DNA from: an uncultured bacterium
GTDB taxonomy: Bacteria; Patescibacteriota; Patescibacteriia; CAIQCM01
Length of the DNA stretch: 17,866 nt
Assembly (NCBI GenBank): GCA_903870305.1
Contig: CAIQCM010000100.1
Coordinates: 1 to 17,866 of the forward strand
Direction of reading: 5' to 3'
Made by a program: the position numbers and the translations under genes. The notes beneath the pieces were generated by a model. It was not told the DNA's origin and did not search any database. It was given only the letters and a program-made list of their open reading frames with translations. Position 1 is the first letter of the stretch; the number at the start of each line of letters is the position of its first letter. This document shows, one piece after another, positions 1 through 7,030 of this stretch.

Positions 1-19
1 ATACTAATATAACAAAATA

Positions 20-1873
20 GTGTCTCTTTCCAGCCCCTTCTTGATATTAAAGAAAAAATCGCTTAAACGCGCTGTATTTAAGGTTTTGATCATTATTTTG
101 TTGGTTTCGAGTTTTGTGATCAAGACGAAAATCGCATCAGCGGCTGATGTTCTAGTCACGACCGCTTCGCCACAGGATTGGGGAGAGGCGATGCTTGGTT
201 CCGGGCAAAGAGCGCTCTTTAAGAGTTCTGGCAACAAGCTTCTGATGTTCTACTTTGACACGGGTAGTTTTTATTACAAGATCAGCTCCGACAATGGCGC
301 TACGTGGGGTACTTCAACTCTTGTGATTTCCAATTACGATAGTTATGAAAACTATTTTTTTAGCGGAACAAAGGACTCGTCGGATAATGTATATTTGGTA
401 TTCACGCCAACCAGACGCGACAGCGATGAAAGGGTTTATTGCGTAAAATTCACCTACTCCGGCGGCACTTGGACGCCGGGAACATCGCATTTTGTCGCGG
501 ACGATACCGGTGTTGCGGATGATTTTGGCCCAAATATTGCGGTGAGCGCGTCGGGCGACCTATGGGCATCGTATTTTTATGACACCGCCTGGCCGGCGTC
601 TGTGATCAAGATTAAAAAATCAACAGACGGCGGCGTTACTTGGTCGGCGGCGACCACATTATCATCTCTATCGTCGGATTGGACCTATGTTGAACAGGTT
701 ATCTCTATTTATGACGGCACGAATCCGCTTATTGTTTATTCGATCGACCAGCCGGGATCGACGCTGGATGTGAGGTATAGGTATTATAACGGCACATCAT
801 GGGTCGCGGAAGCAACGCTTGATCCGAGTAATGATGATGGAGGCAATGGTTTCTTCACCCTGACAAAATTAAGCACCGGGGTTCTTTACGTTGCCGGCGG
901 GCATTATGCGCAAAAAATGAACTACGCAATTTTTAACGGTTCAAGCTGGTCAACGCTGACCGACATTTTTACCGTTTCAACAACGACTGATTTTGAGCCG
1001 CAGGTGGTGACCGACGGAACCAATGCATGGGTGTTATATTTGCTCAATAACAGCGGAACCGGTGGATATGACTTAAACTACAGAAAATTTAATGGTACGA
1101 GCTGGGGGGGTGCTACGGCGCTCACGACTAACGGCGCCATTAATCAATATCCCCATGTTCCCGAATCGATCGCGTCCGGCGGTTATATTCCATATCTTTA
1201 CCAAGTCGGGGACCCTGATCCACGTTCAATATACTACGGAAGCATTGCGGGGAGTGGCACAAGTTCGTGCCCAAGTGGTATAATGTGTTCGACTGGCTTT
1301 ATCGTCACGAGCGACGATATTTCGACGGGGGGCGGAAACATAAATTCACCGTCATTCATTGCGGAAAGCGATTTGGGTGGAAAGGCGACGGGCGAAGACC
1401 TGACAGCAACCTCGTTTAGGGCTTGCGCCGGTTACCCTTGCACCTTGAATACCTCGGCGCCGTCGATCACCTTCACCGTTTCGCCAAACAGCGTAAACCT
1501 TGGTACACTGACATCATCGGCAACGGCAACGGGGACGGCAACCATTACGACCACGTCGAATGCCGGGAGCGGATATGTCACAACGGTTATTGCCGATGGC
1601 CACTTGCGAACGGCCGGCGGCAAATTCGTACCCGATGTAACTGACGGCGCGGTGACAACCGGAGCGGGGGAGTACGGCATCGGTTTAACGGGCACCGATC
1701 GGGCGTTTGTCGATGACCGGTCGGTGACAACCAGCGTGCGAACGGTCGCGTCGAGCGCGGGCGCGGTGACGAATTCAAGCGTGACGGTGACGTTTAAAGC
1801 GGCGATCAGCAGGACGGTGACCGCCGGCAGTTATTCGCAAATTGCAACATTTATTTCAACGGGAACATTTTGA
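20..1873 (+). CDS. Secreted Asp-box (sialidase-like propeller) surface protein with C-terminal WxL-like beta domain
   Basis: The 617-residue product is exported. Basic residues 11-21 and a hydrophobic stretch 22-34 lead to ASA|AD near residues 39-43, a signal-peptidase-I-like site. Two Asp-box motifs (S-x-D-x-G-x-T-W) are visible, SSDNGATW at 89-96 and STDGGVTW at 201-208, and further Trp/Gly-rich blades run to about residue 420, so a sialidase-type beta-propeller is likely. I could not identify a catalytic set, so enzyme activity is not claimed. Residues ~430-475 carry a SDDIS-GGG / SPSF / GG-ATGE / ACAGY pattern seen in many CPR surface proteins. Residues ~480-617 are a beta domain ending IATFISTGTF, related to the C-terminus of the next gene. 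An in-frame stop at 5-7 forces the start to lie after it. GTG at 20 is the longest option and TTG at 41 is possible; no Shine-Dalgarno is evident. The stop is TGA. The next gene begins 20-40 bp downstream, so co-transcription is likely. Confidence 0.8.
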   Translation: MSLSSPFLILKKKSLKRAVFKVLIIILLVSSFVIKTKIASAADVLVTTASPQDWGEAMLGSGQRALFKSSGNKLLMFYFDTGSFYYKISSDNGATWGTSTLVISNYDSYENYFFSGTKDSSDNVYLVFTPTRRDSDERVYCVKFTYSGGTWTPGTSHFVADDTGVADDFGPNIAVSASGDLWASYFYDTAWPASVIKIKKSTDGGVTWSAATTLSSLSSDWTYVEQVISIYDGTNPLIVYSIDQPGSTLDVRYRYYNGTSWVAEATLDPSNDDGGNGFFTLTKLSTGVLYVAGGHYAQKMNYAIFNGSSWSTLTDIFTVSTTTDFEPQVVTDGTNAWVLYLLNNSGTGGYDLNYRKFNGTSWGGATALTTNGAINQYPHVPESIASGGYIPYLYQVGDPDPRSIYYGSIAGSGTSSCPSGIMCSTGFIVTSDDISTGGGNINSPSFIAESDLGGKATGEDLTATSFRACAGYPCTLNTSAPSITFTVSPNSVNLGTLTSSATATGTATITTTSNAGSGYVTTVIADGHLRTAGGKFVPDVTDGAVTTGAGEYGIGLTGTDRAFVDDRSVTTSVRTVASSAGAVTNSSVTVTFKAAISRTVTAGSYSQIATFISTGTF

Positions 1874-1880
1874 CGGGACA

Positions 1881-1920
1881 TGAACTATAAACAATGAACA
1901 ATGAACGATTAATTATGAAT
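1881..1920. repeat. Intergenic ATGAAC-type iterated words
   Basis: The junction between genes 1 and 2 holds iterated words of the type (C)ATGAAC and AATGAAC. Similar but not identical word runs occupy three other intergenic spots (3962-4020, 6471-6567, 7501-7545). Because these words recur outside genes, the ATG at 1894 that falls inside them is a doubtful start for gene 2. Confidence 0.4.
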
Positions 1921-2967
1921 TCAAAAACTAAAATTTTTTTCGCAAAAATTTTGACTGTTGCCGTCATTGCGGTTTCAATTTTTCAATTCGGTTTGTTACC
2001 GGCCATGGCCGCGACTGCGACGGGTATAAGCGATACCATGAGCCGGAACAAGGTCGGAATAACAGCCGTTACGCACTCGGTCAGCATGACGCTACCGTCC
2101 GGGCCGTTTAGCGGAACACTTACGCTTACCTATGCCAACTTCACAGCTTTTGCGGGAACGCCGACCGGAACATGCGCTGGCGGCACGGTAACCGGCGGCA
2201 CAGCCAGTTCCAACATCGCGACGGTGACCTTGGGTTCGTGCGGAGCCGGTACACTGACCGTGACCTCGTTCACCGGCACCAATCCCGCCGCCGCCGGTTC
2301 TAATTTGGTTACATTGGCCGGTGCCGCCGGCATTACCGGCTCGTTCGCCGTTGCCATTGTTAATGACGACCAAGTCGGAGTCAGCGCTTCGGTCGATCCG
2401 ACGATCACCTTTGACGTCGGCGCCCAGGCCTCGGCCACGGCTTGCGCCACCACCTTTTCCGTTGATGGCGGCACGGTCGCCTTGGGAACGCTTTCCACCA
2501 CCACGGTCACCAGTTCCGACCTTTCGTCGGTTATGCACATTTGCTCGCGCCTCACGACCAACGCCGCAAGCGGCGCGGTCGTTACGGTGAAGTCGCTAAA
2601 CGGCAATCTTAAATCGACATCAGCAACATCTGACGTCATTGCTTCGAACACGGCGACCCCGCTTGCCACCGGCACCTCCGGTTACGGCTTGTGCGTCGGT
2701 TCCGCCGGCGGCGACACGGGCATGGACGCGACCGTTCCGGTCGGCATTCTGCCCACCCGCATCTCGCCCTTCAATAATGCGAGCTGCACCTCCGCGGCGC
2801 ACAACATTGGCGCCGTCACGACCAGCGCCCAAAGCATTTGGTCGGTTTCCGCGGCCTCGCAGAACGCCTTTGCGCGCATCTATGTGAAAGCGGGCATCTC
2901 CGGTACGGTTGTCTCGCACGCCGACTACGCCGACACCCTCACCTTTGTGGCGACGGGAACTTTCTAA
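1915..2967 (+). CDS. Secreted two-domain surface protein: DTMSR-KVG domain plus WxL-like C-terminal domain
   Basis: From ATG 1915 the product has 350 residues. An in-frame ATG at 1894 would add seven, but it sits in an intergenic word repeat, so I prefer 1915. A signal peptide (KIFFAKILTVAVIAVSIF then LLPAMAA) precedes the first domain, which opens ATGISDTMSRNKVG and ends near DDQVGVSASV. The same domain begins the fourth gene. The second domain runs from about TVALGTLSTT to the terminal TLTFVATGTF. It aligns by eye with the end of gene 1: V-LGTL, TT-A-SG, G-YG, VKA-IS-TV and Y---TF---GTF. Its position and final strand resemble WxL domains, but the W-x-L signature itself is absent. Six or more Cys residues could form disulfides in the exported protein. 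It has no TM anchor or sortase motif. Function is unknown; a structural or adhesive role on the surface is inferred from its DUF916-like neighbour. Confidence 0.75.
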   Translation: MNSKTKIFFAKILTVAVIAVSIFQFGLLPAMAATATGISDTMSRNKVGITAVTHSVSMTLPSGPFSGTLTLTYANFTAFAGTPTGTCAGGTVTGGTASSNIATVTLGSCGAGTLTVTSFTGTNPAAAGSNLVTLAGAAGITGSFAVAIVNDDQVGVSASVDPTITFDVGAQASATACATTFSVDGGTVALGTLSTTTVTSSDLSSVMHICSRLTTNAASGAVVTVKSLNGNLKSTSATSDVIASNTATPLATGTSGYGLCVGSAGGDTGMDATVPVGILPTRISPFNNASCTSAAHNIGAVTTSAQSIWSVSAASQNAFARIYVKAGISGTVVSHADYADTLTFVATGTF

Positions 2968-2988
2968 AATATTCCCCCCTGACCCTCT

Positions 2989-3957
2989 ATGAAAAAAATA
3001 TTTTTTCCTTCTTTCATTGCGCTAACACTTGGATTTTTTTTGATGAGACCGGCAAGCGCGCTGACGCTTTCGCCGCCGACCGCCGAGATCGCGGCCAAGC
3101 CCGGCGAAACGGCCGAGGTGGTTGTAAAACTTTACAATGAAGGCAAAGAGGCGCTCACGATCGAGCCGGGCGTTTTGAGTTTTAACACGGCAAACGAAAA
3201 CGGCCAACCGAATTTTTATAACGACAAGACAGGCATAGATCTTCAGCATTGGATTACCTTGCCATCTTCTTTGACGCTTGCGCCCGATGAGACGCGGTCG
3301 GTTGTTGTCACGGTATCCGTGCCCAAGAGCGCCGACCCCGGCGGCCATTACGCCGCCGTCTTTTGGGGCACTTCACCGCCAAAGGTTGAAGGAAGCGGCG
3401 CCGGCGTTGCAGGTCAAATAGCCATGCTGTTGCTTGTTGACGTCGCGGGCAATATTAAGGAAGACGCGCATGTGATTGAATTTCATTCGCTCAAGTCGGT
3501 GCTTACACACCTGCCGGCCGATTTCATGGTTCGCTTTCAGAATAACGGCTCGGTGCATGAACACCCGGCCGGCGACATCGTCATCCGAAATATTTTCGGC
3601 CGCCAATCGGCGACGTTGCCTTTTAACATTCAGCCCGCGACCGGCAACGTGCTCCCCAAGAGTATCAGGCGATATGATCTTTCTTGGACAAAGAATGTCT
3701 TGGACAAATCGGCGTCCGAGTGGACCAACGAGTGGCGCAACTTCGCCTTTGGACGGTACACGGCCGAGCTCGATGCCACCTACGGCGCCGGCAATACTTT
3801 GGTCATCGCACATACTTCTTTCTGGGTAATTCCTTGGATGGTTTCGCTTGTCGGCCTGGCCGTGCTCATTGCGCTCTTCTTTATTCTGCGCAGCTTGGTT
3901 GGGAGTTATAATAAATCGATCATCAAAAAGTATACCCAAAGAAACGGCCGAAGATAG
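2989..3957 (+). CDS. DUF916/WxLIP-like membrane-anchored surface protein
   Basis: This 322-residue protein has a clear signal peptide (MKKIFFPSFIALTLGFFLM, cleavage after PASA). An N-terminal beta-sandwich carries the DUF916-type pattern: SPPTAEIAAKPGETAEVVVKL, then YNEGK, LQHWITLPSS and PKSADPGGHYAAVFWG. A second beta domain follows (about residues 145-265). A single C-terminal TM helix (about 279-301, WMVSLVGLAVLIALFFIL) ends in a short Lys/Arg-rich cytoplasmic tail. In Firmicutes, WxL-interacting proteins have this order of DUF916, DUF3324 and C-terminal TM, and are encoded beside WxL proteins that they hold at the cell wall. Here the gene lies 21 bp after gene 2, whose C-terminal domain looks WxL-like, which supports a receptor-ligand pairing. 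The family resemblance is strong to the eye; the partnership is inference. Start ATG 2989 directly precedes the Lys-rich signal peptide. Confidence 0.75.
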   Translation: MKKIFFPSFIALTLGFFLMRPASALTLSPPTAEIAAKPGETAEVVVKLYNEGKEALTIEPGVLSFNTANENGQPNFYNDKTGIDLQHWITLPSSLTLAPDETRSVVVTVSVPKSADPGGHYAAVFWGTSPPKVEGSGAGVAGQIAMLLLVDVAGNIKEDAHVIEFHSLKSVLTHLPADFMVRFQNNGSVHEHPAGDIVIRNIFGRQSATLPFNIQPATGNVLPKSIRRYDLSWTKNVLDKSASEWTNEWRNFAFGRYTAELDATYGAGNTLVIAHTSFWVIPWMVSLVGLAVLIALFFILRSLVGSYNKSIIKKYTQRNGRR

Positions 3958-3961
3958 GTTA

Positions 3962-4020
3962 AATAATGGACAATGGACAACGTACCATGGACCAAGGACC
4001 GATCGGTTCATGGTCCATTG
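3962..4020. repeat. Intergenic near-palindrome between genes 3 and 4
   Basis: A 32-nt imperfect palindrome (3987-4018) is centred on ACCGATCGGT, with only two non-Watson-Crick positions per arm. An overlapping outer arm CAATGGAC (3971-3978) can instead pair with GTCCATTG (4013-4020). The words ATGGAC/ATGGACC echo the iterated words at other junctions here. No T-run follows, so it is a weak terminator candidate. It could be a REP-like element, a transcript-stabilising hairpin or a protein site. Confidence 0.5.
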
Positions 4021-4033
4021 TTTATACTAAGAT

Positions 4034-6271
4034 ATGCCGCGTTGGTCTCACAGAAATATTGACGAGTTCGTTGGAATATTTTTGGCGTTTTTTTTATTTT
4101 CGATCGCGTTTTTTTGCGTGCGCGCCTCATCCATAACCGGTGTGAACGATACGATGTCGCGCGGCAAGGTTGGCACGGCGTCGAACCATACGATTGTTTT
4201 TGTCACGCCAAGCGGCGTGAGCGAAGGGTCGACAATGACGGTAACGTTTCCCGCCGGTTTCGGCACCTCGGGCATGACGGAGAATGATGTTGATCTTTTG
4301 GACAACGGTTTGTCGGTCAGCACGGCGCCCGACTGTTCCGGCGCCGAGCAAGCCGCCGCCGTTTGGGTTGGAAACACTTTGTCTTTTCAAATTTGTCCCG
4401 GGGACGGGGGAGCGTTCGCCTCGGGAAGCGCCGTAACAATACTTATAGGAACGAACGCGATTGATTTTGGCGTCGGCGTTAATCGCATCATCAACCCTTC
4501 CGCGCCCGGTTCGTATCGAATAACGATCGGCGGGGGTTTTGGCGACAGCGGCGAAGCGCCGATTGCGCTTGGCGCGGACGACAGCGTCGGGGTCACGGCT
4601 TGCGTCGGCGATGCGTGCAATGCCGGACGCCATTCGTTACCATCTCCGTCGGCGATACTGCCGCCGCAAATATCCGGCGTCGTCATTGATCAAATAACAT
4701 CTTCAACGGCGCGCGTGAATTGGCGCACGGACACAATGTCAAACTCGTATGCGCTCTACGGATTAACGGCGAACCATGGGACAATCATCGGCAACGACTT
4801 TCGGACGCAAAGCCATACGTTAACGCTGGTCGGTTTGAATGCCCAGCTTGTTTATCATATCCAGGTGCGATCGGTTGATAATTTTGGCGGCGCAAGTTTA
4901 AGCGATGATTACACTTTTTCAACCTCGAGCATAAATAATGTTATTTTACCCCAAATAAGCGGTATCCGGCTTGAAACGGTTGGCGGCAATACGGCGACGA
5001 TCACATGGATAACAAATATTCCCACGTATTGGCGGATTGATTTTGGCCGCGCCGTGGTCTATGAAAACATTGTTCAAAACTCACAATTCAATACCGCACA
5101 CACCGCGAACCTTGGAAATTTGAATCCCAATACGACCTATCATTTTCGTATAACAGCGACTGCCGCGACCGGAGACCAAACCGTTTCAGCCGATCAGTCC
5201 TTTACCACTTTCGATACGACACTACCGTTAATATCCGATATCCATGTTGATAATATCACGACGCATTCGGCGGACATTGTTTGGCAAACGAACAAGCCCG
5301 CGACCGGCGGCGTAAAATTCGGAATCGGCGCCGCCTATGATGGCGGTGAAAATTTGGAAACCGTTGGTTTTGCAATAAGCCATCGAGTAACGCTATTGAA
5401 CCTCTCCGCCTCAACTCTCTATCACTATAATGTTTATCAGACCGATCAAGTCGGCAACGATGCTCAAGGCGCTGACCAAGTTTTTAAAACAGCGGTGAGT
5501 GTGTTGCCGCTGGAAAACACGGCCAAGCCCGCCGCTCCCGTTGCCCCGGGCGCGCCCACTCCTGTTTCACCCGTTACGATCCCGAAGAACGCAGTGGCGG
5601 TGGGATCTGGTATTTTGCAGCTTAAGGTGAACGGCGTGCCTGAGGGGATCGCAGCAAATGTCGCCACGGTCGTCCCCGGAAGCGCGGTTGAGATCGAATT
5701 GCCACGGGAGTTAACGGAAAAGCCGATCGCTAATGCGAGTGTTTCGGTCGGCGGCAACGCATATAAATTAATAAAAAATACAGACGGCGCTTTTAGAACG
5801 GCTTTTGCCGCGCCGCAAGCCGCCGGCAATCAAACGGTCATGGTCATAATACGTTATGTCGATGGTTCAACAAATTATTCGCGATTTAATATTGTAATTT
5901 CGTCAAAAGGTAAAATTATCGAAGTAAGCGGTGGCAAAACAGCGCCGGTGGCCGGAGCCAAGGTGAGTATTTTACAAAACGGAAAGCCGTGGGACGGTTC
6001 TAAATTCGGGCAAAATAATTATTTAAAAACCGACAACAAGGGAAATTTTGTTTTCTATGTCCCCAAAGGAAAATATTCGCTTAAAATAGAGAAAAATGGC
6101 TACATTACAAAAATTACCACACCAACATCATATTCGGGGGTAGTCCATGATACGATTAAATTGCTAAAATTGCCTAAAAAAGTTTCGATAATTTCCCAAA
6201 CATCCTCAAATATTATAAAAGCGGGCGATAATTTATTTGGCCAAATCGTGAAATTTTTCTCGAAAATGTAA
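4034..6271 (+). CDS. Secreted three-FN3 surface protein with C-terminal regulatory-like beta domain
   Basis: The 745-residue product has a hydrophobic N-terminus (FVGIFLAFFLFSIAFFCV, then RASS) that acts as a signal peptide or uncleaved anchor. Residues ~34-195 form a domain opening ITGVNDTMSRGKVG and ending ADDSVGVTACVG, homologous to the first domain of gene 2. Three fibronectin type III-like domains follow at about 210-300, 304-395 and 398-489. Each opens P-ISG/ISD and carries the A-V-W-T / Y-Y----D pattern of the FN3 domains linked to extracellular enzymes. A Pro/Ala linker (~492-517) leads to a beta domain (~518-630) and a carboxypeptidase-regulatory-like domain (~632-711, GAKVSILQNGKPW then GNFVFYVPKGKYSLKIEKNGY). 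The last ~500 bp are visibly richer in A/T than the rest. No catalytic domain is seen, so an adhesive or spacer role is inferred. Confidence 0.8.
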   Translation: MPRWSHRNIDEFVGIFLAFFLFSIAFFCVRASSITGVNDTMSRGKVGTASNHTIVFVTPSGVSEGSTMTVTFPAGFGTSGMTENDVDLLDNGLSVSTAPDCSGAEQAAAVWVGNTLSFQICPGDGGAFASGSAVTILIGTNAIDFGVGVNRIINPSAPGSYRITIGGGFGDSGEAPIALGADDSVGVTACVGDACNAGRHSLPSPSAILPPQISGVVIDQITSSTARVNWRTDTMSNSYALYGLTANHGTIIGNDFRTQSHTLTLVGLNAQLVYHIQVRSVDNFGGASLSDDYTFSTSSINNVILPQISGIRLETVGGNTATITWITNIPTYWRIDFGRAVVYENIVQNSQFNTAHTANLGNLNPNTTYHFRITATAATGDQTVSADQSFTTFDTTLPLISDIHVDNITTHSADIVWQTNKPATGGVKFGIGAAYDGGENLETVGFAISHRVTLLNLSASTLYHYNVYQTDQVGNDAQGADQVFKTAVSVLPLENTAKPAAPVAPGAPTPVSPVTIPKNAVAVGSGILQLKVNGVPEGIAANVATVVPGSAVEIELPRELTEKPIANASVSVGGNAYKLIKNTDGAFRTAFAAPQAAGNQTVMVIIRYVDGSTNYSRFNIVISSKGKIIEVSGGKTAPVAGAKVSILQNGKPWDGSKFGQNNYLKTDNKGNFVFYVPKGKYSLKIEKNGYITKITTPTSYSGVVHDTIKLLKLPKKVSIISQTSSNIIKAGDNLFGQIVKFFSKM

Positions 6272-6296
6272 AAAATGGCTTAATTACATATGATAC

Positions 6297-6325
6297 TTGA
6301 AATATTGCTGAAAATGTGGTATAGT
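6297..6325 (+). promoter_or_regulatory. Sigma-70-type promoter
   Basis: TTGAAA (6297-6302) and TATAGT (6320-6325) are separated by exactly 17 bp, close to the sigma-70 consensus. Initiation is expected near 6332. No credible + strand ORF follows for over 1.3 kb, so it drives a non-coding transcript or a long leader. A strong terminator at 6434-6470 favours the former. Confidence 0.65.
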
Positions 6326-6415
6326 AGACATGTAAGTTCTTTAAAGGGCAAAAACTAGCCCAATAGAGCGAAAAATAAAACAAAAACCAAAACGAAAACC
6401 TGTCTAGGGATAATT

Positions 6416-6435
6416 ATATCCACATATTATCCACA
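6416..6435 (+). promoter_or_regulatory. Two DnaA-box-like 9-mers in direct repeat
   Basis: TTATCCACA (6427-6435) is a perfect match to the classical DnaA box. ATATCCACA (6416-6424) differs by one base. Their starts are 11 bp apart, about one helical turn. No dnaA gene or AT-rich unwinding region is visible nearby, so an origin is not claimed. Confidence 0.25.
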
Positions 6436-6470
6436 TGGCTCTCCGTTTTGGGGAGCCATGTTTGTTTTTT
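6434..6470 (+). terminator. Strong intrinsic terminator
   Basis: An 11-bp stem pairs CATGGCTCTCC (6434-6444) with GGGGAGCCATG (6450-6460), with one T·G pair and a GTTTT loop. TTTGTTTTTT (6461-6470) follows directly. This is a textbook Rho-independent terminator on the + strand. Confidence 0.8.
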
Positions 6471-6567
6471 ATGAAACATAAAGCATGAAACATGGAACAC
6501 GAAACACGAAGCATTACCACGGAAGTTTCTGGTCGATTGTTTCATGATTCATGTTTCATGCTTCATC
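6471..6567. repeat. Iterated ATGAAACAT-type words with a 14-bp inverted repeat
   Basis: Variants of ATGAAACAT / GCATGAAACATG / AACACGAAACACG run from 6471 to about 6515. The inverse words lie at about 6538-6566. AAGCATGAAACATG (6481-6494) is perfectly complementary to CATGTTTCATGCTT (6550-6563), giving a 14-bp stem around a ~55-nt spacer. It belongs to the same loose family as the other junction repeats here. The window's last bases (GTTCATGCTTC) resemble its right arm. Confidence 0.5.
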
Positions 6568-6615
6568 CCAACCTATTACAACGAATGAAATAACTTCATT
6601 AACAAAACAATTTAG

Positions 6616-6789
6616 AAAAAAGTTCTGCCCCGAACTTTTGCGCCAGAGTTCATTGTCCCTGGTTCAGGTCACATAACCCCAGATGTGTGCCATGAACCAG
6701 GGGGAAATTGCCCCCTATAACTCTGATCAGAATGGAACACCTGCCCCTTAAACGCTAACAACCGCACCACGGTTGATTTCGGCGTTTTT
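6616..6789 (+). ncRNA. Structured RNA module A (first of two tandem modules)
   Basis: It begins with hairpin AAAAGTTC-TGCCCC-GAACTTTT (6618-6639). A multi-helix unit follows: CAGAGTT (6644-6650) pairs with AACTCTG (6719-6725). Inside lie CCCTGGTTCA (6657-6666) with TGAACCAGGG (6693-6702) and GGGGG-AAATTG-CCCCC (6700-6715), which compete for the same G-run. An apparently unpaired TGCCCC (6742-6747) precedes a hairpin with a T5 tail. No credible ORF exists. A minus-strand terminator reading of the 6618-6639 hairpin is possible, so the strand is less certain here than for module B. Confidence 0.45.
6750..6789 (+). terminator. Terminator-like hairpin between the two RNA modules
   Basis: AAACGC (6750-6755) pairs with GCGTTT (6782-6787), and AACCG (6760-6764) with CGGTT (6770-6774), across an internal loop. 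A run of five T (6785-6789) overlaps the end of the stem. It is weaker than the other terminators here. Confidence 0.35.
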
Positions 6790-6810
6790 GGGACAATTCA
6801 ATACAACTAT

Positions 6811-6985
6811 TTGCTACATACTGTCTTCGTAGAGTTTATCCCTGGTTTTAGACCCCTCATCTGCTAAGGGGGTGTCTATGACCGGGGGGAAGCTAAGCCC
6901 CCCGATACGATAAGCGCAGTATGACAAAGAGTGCCCCGAATAAAACGACAGCCACATGCTCTTAAGTGGCCGTCGTTTTTGTTGT
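6811..6985 (+). ncRNA. Structured RNA module B (second tandem module)
   Basis: The architecture repeats module A with different base pairs. CATACTG (6817-6823) closes with CAGTATG (6917-6923). A long hairpin starting CCCTGGTTTTAGACCCC (6840-6856) pairs with 6868-6887, and GGGGGG-AAGCTAAG-CCCCCC (6884-6903) follows. An unpaired TGCCCCGAA (6932-6940) then precedes the terminator. T·G pairs in the long hairpin would be A·C mismatches on the other strand, which supports + transcription. I recognise no known riboswitch or ribozyme consensus. Confidence 0.5.
6942..6985 (+). terminator. Intrinsic terminator of module B
   Basis: AAAACGACAGCCAC (6942-6955) pairs with GTGGCCGTCGTTTT (6966-6979), 14 positions with a single A·C mismatch and a 10-nt loop. 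It continues TTTTTGTTGTTTT. The complementary strand also ends in a T-rich tract, so it may work in both directions. Confidence 0.7.
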
Positions 6986-7016
6986 TTTCAGAAATTCGAA
7001 AATTTCTGAAAACAAC
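6981..7016. repeat. 16-bp perfect AT-rich hairpin
   Basis: GTTGTTTTCAGAAATT (6981-6996) is perfectly complementary to AATTTCTGAAAACAAC (7001-7016) around a CGAA tetraloop. It begins just after the module B terminator stem. It may be a second termination signal, an RNase site, or a DNA-level cruciform between transcription units. Confidence 0.6.
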
Positions 7017-7030
7017 TTAAGAAAAATTTT

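Larger units (their letters stand above)
6332..6470 (+). ncRNA. Candidate ~140-nt small RNA
   Basis: The segment lies between a consensus-like promoter and a strong intrinsic terminator and has no usable ORF; the first ATG, at 6329, is followed at once by TAA. Visible structure is a small hairpin GGGC-AAAAACTA-GCCC (6346-6361), an A-rich C/G-poor linker (~6362-6405), a short stem GGATA/TATCC (from ~6408), and the terminator hairpin. I recognise no Rfam-type family. A short unrecognised peptide gene or an attenuated leader remains possible. Confidence 0.5.

Noticed and set aside
2092..2675. Long minus-strand ORFs (148 and 181 codons) opposite gene 2
   Set aside because: They are shadow frames of a GC-rich, Thr/Ala-rich coding gene; the + strand has a signal peptide and domains shared with neighbours.
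6600..6985. tmRNA, RNase P RNA, SRP RNA or tRNA
   Set aside because: I found no tRNA-like T-arm with CCA end, no tag ORF, no conserved RNase P core and no SRP domain IV motif.
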